Positions 1-15,200 of a stretch of 64,000 nucleotides of DNA are shown here, piece by piece. The first letter of the stretch is position 1, and the number at the start of each line of letters is the position of its first letter. The DNA is taken from NCBI GenBank assembly GCA_034687125.1, contig JAQGBZ010000063.1, positions 124,001 through 188,000 of the forward strand, in the 5' to 3' direction. The notes under the pieces were generated by a model that saw nothing but the letters and a program-made list of their open reading frames with translations, was not told the origin of the DNA and made no database searches. Source of the stretch: Neelides folsomi. Lineage: Eukaryota; Arthropoda; Collembola; Neelipleona; Neelidae. A program made the translations under genes and the position numbers.

Positions 1-1099
1 ATAAAATAGGGCGATAGTTGTCGTTGGATCCAATTCCGCAATCCCTGCGACTATAAGGGCAAATATGGAGTTGGAGCTATTAATCATTTCATTCATATGT
101 GTATTATAGGGAACACAACGAATTGGATAGTGAAACAAAGAACAAAGAGATGGATTGTTGGTTTATTCAAGCAAAACACATGTCTCTCATGCAAATAATA
201 TGATGTGTAAAAAGGCGAACAGAAGTAGGCCTGAAGGAAAAGGACAAATAATTTATTATTTCCCTTTATCTCTGATTCTCTCTGCATTTATGAATGGAGG
301 TCCATAACAAAGTTGTTGGAGAATTCCTTTCAATGGGAAGAAGAGATGACCGAAAAGAATTTTTTCCAGCTGACAAAGTCATCATTTAAGTAAAGGGAAA
401 TGTTCAAAGTTCATTTGTTGGGATATGGCTCTCAAAGAAGAACATGGTTCCTCGTGTTGAGGTCTCATTAAAGAGACGTAGTAGGAAGATATAGTTATTA
501 TGAGCTCTAAGTGGATACGATGGAATGGGGGGTAGAAGGGAAAGGTCATCGGTGTATTGGATTTTGAAAGGGGCTGCCTGGAGAAAAGGAGAATAGAAAT
601 TAAAGGTGTATTGGCCCATTAGTCATAAATGAAGTATCTTGAGAGATCGGATCAGCTGCCCTCCCCCTCTCATTGCCCTCAAGCATTTACCTCTAGGACT
701 TTTAGTGAGAACTTACAATTATTGTGTAAAACCTGAGCTCTTAAAATGGAAGGTGAAAGATTAGAAGGGTTCTTTTCCCGAACCTCCCCAAGCCTTCACT
801 TTCAAAATTGAGGAAATTGGTGAGGGCGAGTTGAAAGGAGATTGATTAGTGTTATTTATTAATCCTCATTTCCCTCATATACTCACACAGACCCATTGGA
901 TTCATTCTAATTTGTTATGGTTTACTTGAACCATCTGCCCTTTAGACCTCAGAGGTTCGCGTATTGATTGTGAATTAAACCAAATACCAATCGCGTTTAG
1001 TTATGAATAATATGAATGAGAATCTGAGGTAGCGTGTTTAATTTACTAGGTTTCTCATAACGGCCCTGTCTTCATTGTTGATTTCATTCTTTCTTGCAG
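1..1099. other. Intron or upstream flank of the SIPA1L gene
   Basis: No coding exon is recognisable here. The first recognised SIPA1L exon begins at 1100 after a TTCTTGCAG acceptor, and it needs one base from an earlier exon to complete its first codon, so this stretch is most likely intron. The short open frames in it have no coding look and match no family I know. Confidence 0.6.
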
Positions 1100-4000
1100 A
1101 ACACGAGAATTGGTTTGGAGCTGATGAGGTTTTGGGACCATTGGCAATTTCCATTCGACGAGAGAAATTGGATCCAGCAAGCAGTCCAGTCGAACCCAAC
1201 ACTGCTGCTGTATTGGCCAATGGAAGATTTATGTACCGGCTCATTGTTCGATCTACTGAGGTGAGTCATTTAATAAACATCATAAATTGAGTTTAATGAA
1301 TGAAATGAAATCAAACCTTTATCGTCTCGTGGCTACTTATTGCCAACCTTCCCACTTTTCTCTACACTCGTTTTTCATCATCAGGAGGTTCAAAGTGTTG
1401 AGGAGTCCTTTCATTTAACTATTGGATTGGATTCAAATTAACATAGTAGCCTCCAATTCAATAGGTTCTTTAGAATTCCTCTAAAGGAATCTCTCTCATC
1501 GTCATCAGATAAATGATAATGATGACGACCTGAGTTTATTGAGATGAATTTAATTAGGAGTTCAGGCCAGTTGGTTGAGAGGTCTCCAATGAAATGATCT
1601 CATTTAAAAACACATGAAATGTGTGTCAGTTCCCTTTTTGGAATTCATAATTGTAGCATGTTTGCCTTGATTGGCTTTCACGTCTCGTAAACGATTTGAA
1701 ATAATTTTTTTTAATCTTGACAGTTGAATACTCTGCGAGGGTCCATTCTAGAGGAGAGCATTCCGGGAATCAAGGCAAACAGCAGCAAGGGAGGATGTCA
1801 CGCTAAAGAAGTTATTGAGTTCCTCCTGCCGGAAATTCAACTCTCCTGGTAAGAACCTTTAGCTCTTCTCCATTACCTCTTTTCTAATATGATATTGCGG
1901 ATTGGATGAATCCTCGCTGGTTGAGTGAAGTTGAATGGCATTTATAGTCTCAGTCTCTTTGATTCGCATGATAGCCAAATGGATATGATGTGGATTAATA
2001 TGTGAGCTTTTAAATTCAAAATGTGAGACTTAAATGTCAAAAAGAACTTTTTTTTCTCGTTATACCAGCTTGAAGCTTGGGAGCCCGAACCAGAGTACGG
2101 AAGAGCAACTCTTGAAATTGGATCAACAGATCCTGACACATCGCCATAAAGTCGGGATCATGTACTGTAAAGCTGGTCAAACGACAGAAGAAGAAATGTA
2201 CAATAATGAAGAAGCTGGGCCGGCTTTCAACGAGTTCCTCGATCTTATCGGCCAGCGCGTTCGCCTCAAGGGTTTCGATAAATACACTGGTGGACTCGAT
2301 AATAAAGGTAAATACTTTGACAAAATAAAAAAATCATTTAATACACAACTATTTTTTTATATTTTTATTACCCTTTCGTGTAAACAAAAATAAAAAATAA
2401 ACGAAAGAATGTATCCTTGTGCGCCTCGCCCCTCATCCTTTTACAACTTCATTTTAAAGACGAGGCAAAGCTGTGAAAATCCCTGCGTAAAATACGACTT
2501 TGAACTTTTATTTTTCCGAATGGTTTATTGGTTTTATTTCACTTTTTAAATCACCTTGCTAAAATGGTTATTCGATAATGTGTGAGTTTGACGTTCAACC
2601 TTTTCTAACGATTACAACACACGCGTTATGCTCGTCATTTGTTATCACATTGAATCAAAGGATTAGTTAATCTGGTATACCAATTTTACCAAGGGAGGAA
2701 AAGTATTGAGAGAAATAGGTAGCTCATTTTTTATATTTTCATAATAATAAGAAGAAATAATCATGGAAGATCGTGAGCTGAGGAAATGTTTGTTTCACTT
2801 GTTTCTCCCGTTTGGCGAGACGGACATGTGAGACGAATGCCTTTTATCCTCACTGTCTCCTCTCTTATTTTGATGGTTTTGGAGCCAGAAGTCTCCTTCT
2901 AAATTGAGTTGGAATATAATGGCAGATATGACTAAAATTTTAAGCGAAAACCATAAAATTTTCAAGATACTTCCGAGTCTTTGAGAGCTCGACAGGTCTC
3001 AAGTATCATAATTGAATTAGCCGTTAATGTTTAAAGTGAAATGGAGACATTAATAAGGTAGTTTTACCAAAAGTCTGTGTATTGGTATGACCATTTATTT
3101 AGGATTTTTGAGCCCAAGTGGATTGGTGCCTTAGTCGGTTCTATTTACCTTTACCTTTCAACAAAGTCTGACTCTCTCTCTCTCTGTTTAGGCGTCTTAA
3201 GAAGACTTAATTTATTTTTATTTGTTTTTCAAGTGGTGTAAATCGGTAAATTGGTCTTCATTATTTTCGACCTTTTAAAACAATTTACAATTGTAAGCTT
3301 TTAGCTCCATTGTTTCAATTTACGATTTAAGGGATTTCACCGTCATCTCACACAATCAGAGGATGAGTTCGCGAATGCGACGGACTTTTTGTTTACGAAT
3401 CGTGTCCTTGTCTTACCCAATTTACTCAATTGTCGAGTTTGGACATAGAAGGTGATTGAAAGTGTGGCAGTGAGTTTCATTCGTGTTCTCTCTTATAATT
3501 TCAGATGATTCGACTGGTCTGTATTCTGTTTACTCCCAGTATCAAGATTGTGAAATCATATTCCACGTCTCAACTCTCCTCCCATTTACTGCCAACAACA
3601 GGCAGCAGGTAAGAAATTGTGACGACTCACTTTCTTTATTTTTCTTTTATAACTCTTTTTAAGTCTGGGAAGAGAGAACCTTTAATCCTGTTAAATGAAC
3701 TTTTATTAATCTTTAAATTGAATGGCATAACTCTATTGTTCATTTCATCACTTCATTGTTTATTATTTATATGATTGAGTCTCTTATCCTCGAATCTTTT
3801 CATTGAGTCTATAAATTCGTTGAGTGGGCGATGGCAATCATTGAATCTTTCAATTTACTTTGCCTTTTTTGATCTCAAGTATTGATTTTATTGAGAGTTT
3901 CTCTTGGAATAATGATATATAAAAACCAGTATTTCTATTACTTCTCTTCCAAGTCCATCCCTTTTGTTTCTCGCGAAATGAGGCGGATGAGCAAGAGAAT

Positions 4001-7000
4001 AAATTTGTTTATTGGGATAGGGAAAGTAGCTTGTGGCTTAATTTAAAATTGTGGTTTGTTTTTCGAAACAATGAGAGGAGGAAAAAGTGTACATTAATAA
4101 AAAGCAAAGCCTATTATTACCGCCTTCTCTCTCTCCTTATTTACAATTGAATTTATAAGAACGGAAGTAAGACTTTATATACTTATTATTTGTTATAAGA
4201 CTTGAATTAATATTAATGAATCATTTTCCGCTGTCAGGCGTCAAATGAATTAGCTTCAATTCGGTTATAAATACTTTCATTGTGTAATTTGCATAATACT
4301 CAATTTACTTTGAAAATCTCTCCTTATCCGTTCTAATGAATAATTTAGAAAATTAAATAATACTTGAAGGGCAAAAGATAAAAAACAAGACGTTGGGATT
4401 TTAATCTCGTGCAACAATGCGGGTTTAAAGGAAGGAACGCCGCAGTCATCACCACCATCGCCCAACTTAATCTAAGGCGTAGAGAGACAGTTTATGCATA
4501 AAAAAGCAACAATGACTCATTAACAGTACTCCTTGAGAGCTACGGTTCAAATAAATCAAAACAATTATGAGAATGTTAATTATTTTCTGGGGGACGTGAG
4601 AAATGTGTTTCTGTGCCCAATTATTCTTCCCAGGTTTCCGCATATTTCGTTCACTCGCACAGAACTGAGTCTGGGATCTTTTTTTTCTCTTGGAAAATTT
4701 CGTACGTGTTATTTACCTTTGCTAATAAGCTTGAACTACTTCCTTTTTGAATAGTTGATGAGAAAAAGACACATTGGGAATGACATTGTGACGATCGTGT
4801 TTCAAGAGCCGGGAGCTCTCCCATTTACTCCGAAAAACATCCGGTCTCAATTCCAACATGTATTCATAATTGTTCGAGTGGGAAATCCATGCTCAGACAA
4901 CACAACTTACAGGTAAGAGCAACACATCACTCTCAGTTCTCTTAAGATATTTAACTAACTATAAGCAAAAATTTAATTTTTTTCTCGAATTGTCAGTGTG
5001 GCTGTGAGTCGATCAAAGGAAGTTCCTCTTTTTGGTCCGCCCATACCTGAAAGTGCTAAATTTCCCAAGAATAAGGAATTTGTGGACTTTATTCTTGCAA
5101 AAGGTAATAAAAAAACTCACATTTTTCTTCAACTTACAAATAGGAAGATGAAGGGAAAACGATTATTCATAAAAAAATATGATAAACGCACCTTTCCTTT
5201 CATTATGAGCAAATATGGAGATAAATTAAGAGTCTTCACAATTCACTTGTAGTGATTAATGCCGAGAACGCGACATACCGCTCAGAGAAATTCACCACAA
5301 TGGCGACACGGACTCGGCAGGAGTATCTAAAGGATTTGGTCGCCAGTTACTCGACAAACACTTCAATTGATCCTCGGCCAAAATTTTGTAAGTCCATATA
5401 AATTCTTTCCTCGATTTCATCAAATTTTTATGAGGAAAACTCTTTATCGTAAGACATAAGGTTCATAGGCGTGTCAACAGTAACTTTGCTATTTTGTGTT
5501 TAAAGTACCTTATTAAACTTGCTTGGCCCGTGAGGGAAATTAAATTGTTATTCTCTATAAAGAGATTATCTTCTATTGAATTATTTGACATGTCATAGTA
5601 GGGAAGATTAATGATTCTATTAATTATGATTTACCATTTTATATCAATTTTGGATTTCCTTTTTCGAATAATGAGTTGTTATTATTATGAATAATTATTT
5701 AATTGAATTTTTTAGCAATGCTTCCATTTGGGAATAAGAAGAAGGACTTGACTCGTCCTCGGTTTACTCCTGATTCATCCCTCCGCGGAGCTTTGTCATG
5801 GGGAATTTTCATCGACGACAATTCTACAGAGTTGAAGGTGGAGGCTTTCTTGGCCATTTCAGCTGACAGTTTCGTGATAATTGATGGGAATTCGCGTGAG
5901 GCTGTTTTCGCCATTCCCTGTTCAACAATCCTTGGGTGGAGTTCTTCCACGACGGCTAATAGGTAAGTGTTGAGGCGATTTTTATTGCAAAGAGCAAATA
6001 AATTGAGTCGATGGTGGGAAGACTAATTGTGTGGATCCTTACAGCCTCCGAGTCTATTATCATCAAGGAGAATGTGTGACAATTCACAGTAAAGATAGTT
6101 CTAATGGGGAGAATGAAGATCTCCTCGAAATTCTCAGCCGGCTTGAGACGGTGACGAAGGGTTGTGAAACTCAAGAGTTTATTTTGAGGCGAAATGAAAT
6201 TGGGCAATTGGGGTTCCATGTGCAGCAGGACGGTGTGGTAACTGAAGTAGAGACATGTGGATTCGCCGCTAAAGCCGGCCTTAAGCAAGGCTCTCGCCTC
6301 GTCGAGGTACTTCATTCTTTTTCTTTCTCTCATGCCCATAACTATCATTTTCAATGACTTTAATCCTTACGATGGTTAGTGAGATTTAATTGATTGACCG
6401 GGATTTTTTATAGATCTGCAAAGTAGCGGTGGCTACGCTTAACCAAGATCAAATGATTGACTTCCTTAAAACTTCAAATACGGTAGTCGTCCTTGTTGTT
6501 CCTCCAAACCCCGACGGGAGTCCAAGGAGGTGAGCATTTTTTCAATTAATATTTGGATTAGATAACTATCTTATTAAATAAGGTCTTGGGAGGAGGTTTA
6601 AACGCGGATTGAATTCCAAATTGAAATATTTGTATTATGAATACAGAGGGTGTGATGTGAAGCACTGTGTATACACGATGGAGATCGAGGGTGAATACGA
6701 GAATTTAAACTTGAATGGAACGACGGATGAGGAGCCGCCGTCGTTGATCCATCCTTTTAAAAACCCCAATTCGCTCCTACAACAAGTGCCTGGGAACCAC
6801 AGGAAACGGTGAGTGTACCTTCTTCATTATTTTAATTATTCCTCTTTTATAATATAAGAGATGAATAAAAATCAAAGTAGTGATTTTAGTCTAATGGAGA
6901 TAATAAATAAATGGTGTTGGTTTAACTCTTGAAGGTATGAGCCAAGGAGCTTCTCACCTCCACGCTCAAGTAATAGCTCGGGCTATGGGACTGGGAGCTC

Positions 7001-10000
7001 CTCCAAGTCTTTTTCCAGTGCCAGTGACCCTCACTTCCCGCCTCACCATGAGGTAACTGACAATTAACTCTTAACTTTTAATCATTTTAATTTAGTAATT
7101 GCTCTTAAGCACCTCAAAGAATTTTTTCCTTCAATTAATAGTGTTGAACAAGGAAAAATAGTATTTTTTGTAACAATCTTTTTTAATTTTGAGATGATAC
7201 ATGTTGAGCTTTATACACATGGTTCATGGTGAGCTAATAGTATTTTTTACCAATTGTATGTGAAATGCAATTTAAACTCATTGCTTCAACAGACGTTATT
7301 TCTCGATCTCTGTGGTTGGTGAATTGTCAAAACGTTGAAATTCTCATTTGGAAAACCAGTTATTTAATACATTGTTTGATAGTTCTTCAAGCTTTTAGAA
7401 TCTTCACACATTATTACAATACGCACATTCTTATGTATGTAAGGAGCCTATCTCTTTTCCTTTATGAGAAAGAATTTAACAATGCAAAGAATAATGATAG
7501 AGAATATATTTATAAACTGATTAAATTATTTTAAATTACATGGCCACCCTGATGGGTTGACTAATAAAAGAAAAGAACAGTCCTCCTTGACTTGATTTCT
7601 TCTTCCATTGTTTCAAAGAGTATGTTATAAGATAATGGTGTTAAGTTAAATTGCTCTTCTAATCCGCGCAATTACATTATGTGGTATTTGTTATAGTATG
7701 AACTTTATGCTTTACTACATGCAAATTACTCTCCACGATCTTCAAAGATGGTAAGATGGGGATGAGCATGTTGACGTATGTAAATTGAAAATGAAACAGC
7801 TTGAAACGAACTATAAAAGTAATTGTTCTGGATAGTTGGGTGTGGGAATATGTTTTTGTGTTGAGGACGAGCATGAAATGATTGTCTACTATTTAAGCGA
7901 GCTAATTGTTCGACCATATTATGTAAGTCGGGGTTGAGAGGCGAAGGAATTAAGGTTCAATGAGTGGAGGTAGATGAGGAATGTTAAGCTTTATACAGAC
8001 ATGCCTCCTACGGTGTGCCAAAAGTTCCTGGGAATTCTCACCTCAACTTTCCCAAAGAGCTTTCCACTCCGTGGTTTCAATCCAAGTGAAAGATTGAAGA
8101 GGAGAAAGGAAATGAAGAACTTTGAACCGCAAAGCCGCCTACAACAAATTCATCTTCAAAGGACAAGTCTTTTCCCATGCACATCCAATTGCTTAGGATA
8201 ATTATTCAAATATTAATGAGCCATTTCCTTTCTTGATGGGAAAGTGAAGAACCATTAAATTAAATAATAATGATGAGCTAATAGAATTGATTATAATTAC
8301 ATGGTGGATGAGTCTTTGTTTTTATTTTTAAATTGAGTCCATCACTTGCTATACATAACATGTTATTACTTAAGAACAATTGCACTTTCATTCAATTCTT
8401 ATTTTGTATTTATGTTAGAAGTGTGATGAACATGATTTATGACAAATTGTATTTTAATTTTTTAATTTAATTATTTCCTTTAATAGCAGACTGAACCATT
8501 GACGAGTTCTTCAAGTGGTGTTTCGTCATCAACTGATGAACGTTGGTATGATCTTACTGAGAATCCTGAAGCAGCTCCAGCTGTAAATGGAAATTCACCA
8601 CCGCCGATTCCAGCAAGAAATATGAGTGCAAATGGATCTCCAACCAGAAACTCAACTTCTATCATTCATCTAAATAATTACAAGAATGGAATGAACGGAG
8701 GTTACGCGGTTGGACCTTCAGGAGTAATAGACAAGAATTCTTTTGCTGTGAAACGAGATTTCTTCCAGAGGAATAATCCTCACCATGGTTCATTCCATGC
8801 GAAATTGTCTCCTAGCCGGAGTCACGACAGGCTGTTTTTGAAGAGCAATTATGGTTTTGATCAAAGGCTACGAGCTTTCCCAAGTGCTTCCGTTGGGCCT
8901 GAAGATTATGCCGTTGTTGGGACTAAAGTTGAGAGACTCACTAACGACATTGAAAATGGAGCTATGTATCAAACGAGGAAAAATCAATTTGTGTCTCCTT
9001 TGGCTGAAACAACTGTGAAGGGGAAAGTTACTTATTTAACTGACTTCCCTCTTACGCACAGCACGTCTTCGGAACATCTTGCTATGAGGAATAATAGAGT
9101 AATAGCTCATATTTAATTTCATAATTGTATAATCCACGGTTCACCTACCTTCATTTTTTTTACTAAATTGAATTTTTTGTTTAGGATCTGAATAGCATGA
9201 AGAATGAGCGTTTGGCTGCTCTGAAATCTGCTTATTTATTAGAGAAAAAGGAAAGTTGTGGAGTACAACATCAGGATAATCATGTTGATCAGTGTAAATC
9301 ACGTTATTCAACAACTACTGAATCCATTACGAGTGATATTATAGGATCTGAAGGTGTGTAATTATAATTATTATAAACTTTTGTTGTTGATTTAGATTGT
9401 TTGATACTAAATTTTTTTGAATGAAATAATTAATTTGATCATGTTTGTTTTATTACTAGATGAGCTTTGTATGTTAATGGGGAATGGAAAAGTCCGATCG
9501 TCTTCACTCAATAGCCGAAGTTCGAGTGGATCAAGTCAAAAAGTATTGAATGGAGGATCAGACGTTAAACTTCGTCAATCTTCCAATTCTTCCACTCCTA
9601 GATCAGGAATGAACCGAAACAGTACGCTACAAGAGGATCTCATTAGATTGATAAGCCCCGAATACCTCAGCAACCCCACAAGTCCCACCAAAGAATCTGA
9701 ACAGTCCAAAAGTTTAATGAGCCACCGTCCTGGAAGCAGTGGATCTGTGACTCTTGGTCAAAATTCCTCAGGTATTAAAGGCCGTCCATTGTCCATCGGT
9801 TCCGATTCTCCTGTGAAAGCATTGAGAAAAATGGAAGTTGAAAATCCGGGTATACTCCCACTTCTTCCGGATTCAGAGAACGCTGACTGGTAAGATATTT
9901 ATTATCAAAGTACACATACAAATATGTAGTAGAAAATCTCTTTAATTCTACACATTACAATAAAAATAACCAAATTAGCTAAGAAATACTTATTCTAATT

Positions 10001-10558
10001 TTTAAAGGTCAACATTAGTGGACACGGCTACGAAGGCCTTCCAAATTTGCAATATTGATTTAGATGTCGACAGAGAACCCTCTCCGCCCGTCAAATTGAC
10101 TTCAAAAAGTACAAATTATTCTAAGAGCTACCCGAGTACACCAAAGCACAATGGTAGTTCCGTCCAACCTTCATGGATCGAGAAATCTGAGTGAGTAATT
10201 ATACAATAATTAACTATATTGAATATTGATAAAGTTTAGCAAAATAAGTTTTTGTTATTATGTATATTAATATTTTTGTTTATTCAGGACCGAGGAGGAT
10301 TTAAGTATTGAAATGAGTATTCCCATTGTCGTGGCCCCAATGTTTAATTTGGAAGCAAGAGTCACTCAATTGGAAGCTCAACTTATGAAAGAACAACATA
10401 GCAAACAAGTTCTTGCAGCGAAAGTTGCAAATTTACAGCAGGAGAATCGGAGACTTCAAGAAGAATCCTCCTCCACTCAGCATCAGTTCACCAAGTTCAA
10501 AGAATGGTTACAAAATACAATGGAGAGCTCTTCTACTTCTAATAATAGTACCAAGTAG
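1100..10558 (+). CDS. SIPA1L: Signal-induced proliferation-associated 1-like protein (RapGAP + PDZ), 5' partial
   Basis: This gene encodes a GTPase-activating protein for Rap, a cortical/synaptic regulator of adhesion and actin in its relatives. Exons: 1100-1260, 1724-1848, 2069-2307, 3505-3608, 4755-4912, 4997-5103, 5253-5387, 5716-5962, 6045-6306, 6414-6529, 6647-6808, 6935-7052, 8487-9098, 9185-9353, 9460-9889, 10008-10190 and 10288-10558. All junctions keep frame and give about 1199 residues in the window. Numbered from the window start, the RapGAP domain is about 1-340, with [21 protein letters not shown] and the catalytic 'Asn thumb' motif RHIGNDIV (Asn about 219). A SIPA1L-type extension follows (340-465), then a PDZ domain (about 470-551, with GQLGFHVQ). 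A long Ser/Pro-rich tail includes the family motif DWSTLVDTA. A C-terminal leucine-zipper coiled coil lies at about 1125-1185. The N-terminal part lies upstream of the window. Exon 8487 has a tandem TAGCAG acceptor. Vertebrates have several paralogues; I cannot assign this gene to one of them. Confidence 0.95.
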
Positions 10559-12204
10559 ATTTCTTTTGTTATATCTTTTATTGTTTCAGAAAACGCTGCC
10601 CTTTTATGTGAATTGTTAATTTAAAATAATGTGAATAATTCAATTTTGTACATTTATTAATTTGCACTTTTATAAAAAATATATTGCTTCCCTTTGAACT
10701 ATCGTAAAGTCTATGATGGTACATAACTTTATAAATTAACATTGAAACTAACCCAATTATATTCATTCTAATTTTATGTTATTGTACTTTTTTTTAAATT
10801 GTTAATATTGTTTGAAGAATTATTACAATTTGCTTATTTGAGTTGTTTTATATGTAAATGATTGATGTCAATTATTAAGCTTATATTATGTAATTTTTTT
10901 ACAAACTTTAACTTTAATATTTTTACATCAAGTGTTCCATAAAGGCCTTTAAACTAAAATGAATCATAATATGCTTAAATTGTATTCATTGTTTTAAATT
11001 TTAATCCAATCAGTATTTTAAGTATACTCGTAATTTATATATTTGTTTTTTTAATATTATAATGTCTAAAAATTTTAATTTCAAAAACATTAATGTGTTA
11101 AACCTAAAACTGAGTAGGTTGTGTACATTTTTACGCTATAAAATGATTAGCATTCTATTAGCATTTCGGAGTTGAATTGCAAATACATAATATGCGGTGG
11201 GACTTACATTTTCTGCTGGTCGCGCAATTGAATTCCAACCATTTTTGAATATTTTTAGAGCAAATAACTAAAATAGTTAATAGATTTTAAATGTAATTTT
11301 TAAGGGCGAGAGCTGTTAGATATCAAAGTAAATAATGAACATTGGTTTAAAAGTACACATTATGAGTAATTATGATAAAGATATTCAGTTGCAAACTTAA
11401 AAGTTTTACGATAAATTGGCTTTTATTTAGTATTTGTAAAAATATGCGTTGTATTTATTGTTTGGATTCGAAAGATGTTTCTTTATTGTCTGTACCTAAG
11501 ATAAATCTGTCCGTACCTTGAACATCCATATCCTTCCAAGACTTGAAATTGTGGAATGATCCTCTTCGTTAAACGAGTATTGCCCTATAAATATTTAAAT
11601 CTACATGTAATGTTTAATGTAGAATAAGATTTGAGTTAGGAAAAACACGAGCTATGAACTTGTAATTAATAATAAGTACGGCTTTACATCTACCTAATCT
11701 ATAATGAAAGTGTTTTGTATTTTACATAGTAGGTTAATTATAATTTATTATATATAATTCTTATTAATGTATTATTGTTAAGTTATAAACTTTAAACACG
11801 TCATTTGCATCAATCGAAGATGTTTAATTCATAAACAGCTTTTGAAAACAAAGCATGACAAAATCATATAAAAGAAAAATATTTATATATTATTATACCA
11901 TAAATCATTAAAGAACGAAAAATAAAGAAGTAATTACATTTAACTTAATTTTTATTTTCATTTCATAATTTTAGATCATTGAAAGGCGAGTGCATCACAA
12001 TAATTAGAAATGCCGAATTGATGTAAATAAATTAAAGCCACAAGTGTGTAAATATTAATTTAACTTTATTGATAATTACATATAATTATCATTTACAATA
12101 ATCATTGATTTATTTCATGAATCAATGAGGATTCCTTATTATACTAAATTTTAATAAAAATTTAAACTTATGTAATTGAATTTGAATCAGATTGAAAACT
12201 AAAT
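10559..12204. other. Convergent 3' flanks of SIPA1L and COPG
   Basis: This is an AT-rich stretch between two convergent stop codons (SIPA1L TAG at 10556-10558, COPG TAG at 12205-12207). It should contain both 3' UTRs. I see no further gene, RNA gene or clear repeat. Confidence 0.7.
12065..12070 (-). terminator. Candidate COPG polyadenylation signal
   Basis: TTTATT on the + strand reads AATAAA on the COPG strand, about 135 bases past the COPG stop. Similar hexamers are common in this AT-rich DNA, so this is positional inference. Confidence 0.4.
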
Positions 12205-15200
12205 CTATCCCACTGAAGAAGTAATGAGCTCTGCGATAATTTCGTGTGTGGATCGAACAGAAAGATGAAGATTGACCCCATCAGACAGCACAAGCTTCGC
12301 TTTAGCCAAAACTTCGATACCACCTCTGAAAACACCTAAAATTGAAATATTCTTTATTAGATTTTTTTCCAAATATTATGGGATTGTGAGTCAAAGTTCA
12401 AGCGAGTAAATACAGATAATTGGGATGAATTGATTTAATATTAATAAGTTACCAGAAAGTGCTAAGGCATGAGCACTTCGCCCTTCAGGAACTCGATCTG
12501 TTCTGTCACAAGGTTGCATTCCAAGGAAGCTCACAATGTTCTTTACAGCTTCAGGAATTGTAGTGGCATTTGCAAGAGAGAAAGTTTCCTCCCGTTCAAT
12601 CTTCAATTCGTCCCAGGCAGCACCAAAGTTGGGACGCGAAACTGCCACCATGTGATCTGATAAATTCACTTCCACATCTTCCAACTAAAATAATGTTAAG
12701 ATTCAACATCAGATTTCTATTTTCTATTATTATTTTATGAAAATAAGCAATAATTAATTATTAATTTATTTATTTTACGGCGTATTCATCATCGTAGCCT
12801 TCATCGGAATCAGGGAGGCCTGTATCAGGATCACAATCTTTAACAAGAAACTTAAGTATGGCTCCAATGGTTCCTCCAGCTGCAGTTTCAATGTCATCAG
12901 GCCAACTTAAAACAGCGTAAGATATCCCTGGATTTCCATAAGGAAGCTTCTCAATTCCAACATCCGCAATTAAAGAGTATCCTTCAGGGATGTCTAAATG
13001 AACTCGGACATTCTCCAATAATTGATCAGGCAAGGTGTTTTGAATGCTGAACTATAAATTGAATAAAAAATATTTGTATAACTACAATTGTTATTGTCAT
13101 TTATAAGATATTTCATCAAGTTTATCATTTATCATCAACTGTGTGTAAAAGTCATAATCTTTAAAATTAAATTTTAGTATTCCAATATTTTACCTGTAGA
13201 ATCAAATACCGATTGAAGACATGTTTGACACAAGAAACAACGTATTCCGTTTCAGACTCCGTAAGTTGAAGTTTGTCGCATGAACGGAAAAGTCCACCAA
13301 GTTGAAGCCTCTTGATTTGAGGATTTTTTTCAATCTCGTCAACGAAAGACACTTCTTTAGGCTGGACTTTCTTAGGCTCAGGTGGTTTGGTCTTGAGAAC
13401 ACCCCCAGCATTGGTGAGTCCGCTTGGAATTTTATTTTCATCGCTCTGAGCAGTGGCCAATGGGACTGTCTTGATGTCAAATGGTTGCTCAGTTGGTCCT
13501 TGGATGTACACATGAAGGGCTTTTTCAAGAGCCAGAACAGAACTCTAAAAATTAATAAAAATTAAATTAAAAACTCTGCTCAAAAATTTGATGTTAATGT
13601 TATGTTGTATGATTAGAAAAATAATTGTTTCGTTACCTGCAAGTTATTCAGAATGTATTGGTTGGTAAGAGATGAATCAGAGGTTGAAAGGATTTGATAA
13701 TAAAGAGTGGCTCTATCACGAACTTCATCATCAGAGTCCATTTGACACCTCTATAAATTCATTCATATTTTATTCATAAAGTATCAATCGAGTAAAATGA
13801 ATAGTAGTGGTAAATAAATATATCTTCATCTAACCATCAACAATACAAGGATGTTCGGGAGCAAAGTTGGACAATTTGCTGCAAATTGTGCCAGAGCAGA
13901 AACAGCAGCAGCTCTAACTGGTGCTTGTTCAAGAATCACTCGATTATAAATGAATCGAATGTACTTGGATGGGACTTTGGTTCTTGGTCCTTCTTTTCCA
14001 AGCAAATGAAGAATCCGAACAGCCAAACTCGTATGTTCACAATCTTCGATGAACTCACAAAGATGTGAAAGACCTGAACAAAATTTACAGTAATTTAATT
14101 CCAATCTCTTCAAATAAGTTTAAATGTTACAATTATTCAATATTAATTTATACCAATTTCTTTAGCCTCTGGGTTTTCTTCAATGATTGTAATGATTGTG
14201 TCAGCAATAGCAGCCTTGTAATCTAAACCTCCTTCGTCTCTAAGAAGTGTAGAAAGAAACGCCATGAGGGTTCCATGCTTTCTCGGAAATTTCAAGCACA
14301 AAGACTTGATCGCTTGAACCACGACGACTTTGAATTCATCAGATATTTCAGAAACAAATGAAGCGATTTGTTTCATGAGTCGATCAATCGATGACTCGGC
14401 TCCAGTCTTCAACAAAGTTGTGATCGCAAGTGTGGCGATGGATCTGTTTGGATCCGTAATCAAATTTTCCAAGTCCACATTACAATTTGTAACGGAAGTA
14501 GGGTGAGTAATTGCGACCTAATTTTAATAAAATTATAAGTTAGAATTATTGAGGCTTGATAAAAATATGAGAATTGAGAATTAAACTTTTACCTTGTTCA
14601 ATGTTCGAACTGCAGCAAATCGCAAAGCTGGCTTTGGACTTGAGCAAAACAATTGAAGGACGCTCACTGCAGGATTAATTTCTCTTGCTGTGATTTTCTT
14701 CAGATTAATAATTGCATGGGCTGCTTCAAAGATAACAAGCTCCGATTTATGACGAAGGCAAGCTTCGAAAAAATCAAAGAATGGCGAATCAACAGGATTG
14801 TCTTCTTCATCAACGGCCTTTGCTGCAATACGAATCTGCAATAAAAAATTATCGTTTAATGAACTTTAACGTTTCTTGACTATTGCTCTTTACATTATAA
14901 ATAATAATGTAATTTATCTTATAAAATCAGTGATCTTAATAGACTGGCATTAATTTACCATAGGCTTACCAAGAGAGAAACTGCAAACGGAGATTTTAAG
15001 TGACTTTTTGTCAACTTGCTAAGAAGCTTCGTTACAGCCAAACGATCTGCTTTTCGAATGTGATATAAAACTCCAAGAGCATGATACTGAACCATTACAC
15101 TGAAAACAAAATATCGTTATTAAAATCAATTTCAAATTAAGTTATCTATATTTTTAAGTGAAATTTTTAGTGAATTTACTGTTCAGAGTTGAGAGCTTCT

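Noticed and set aside
7265-7534. 89-residue plus-strand frame in the 7053-8486 SIPA1L intron
   Set aside because: AT-rich intron composition (Ile, Tyr, Phe, Asn) with no similarity or splice partners; the frame flanks are ordinary intron.
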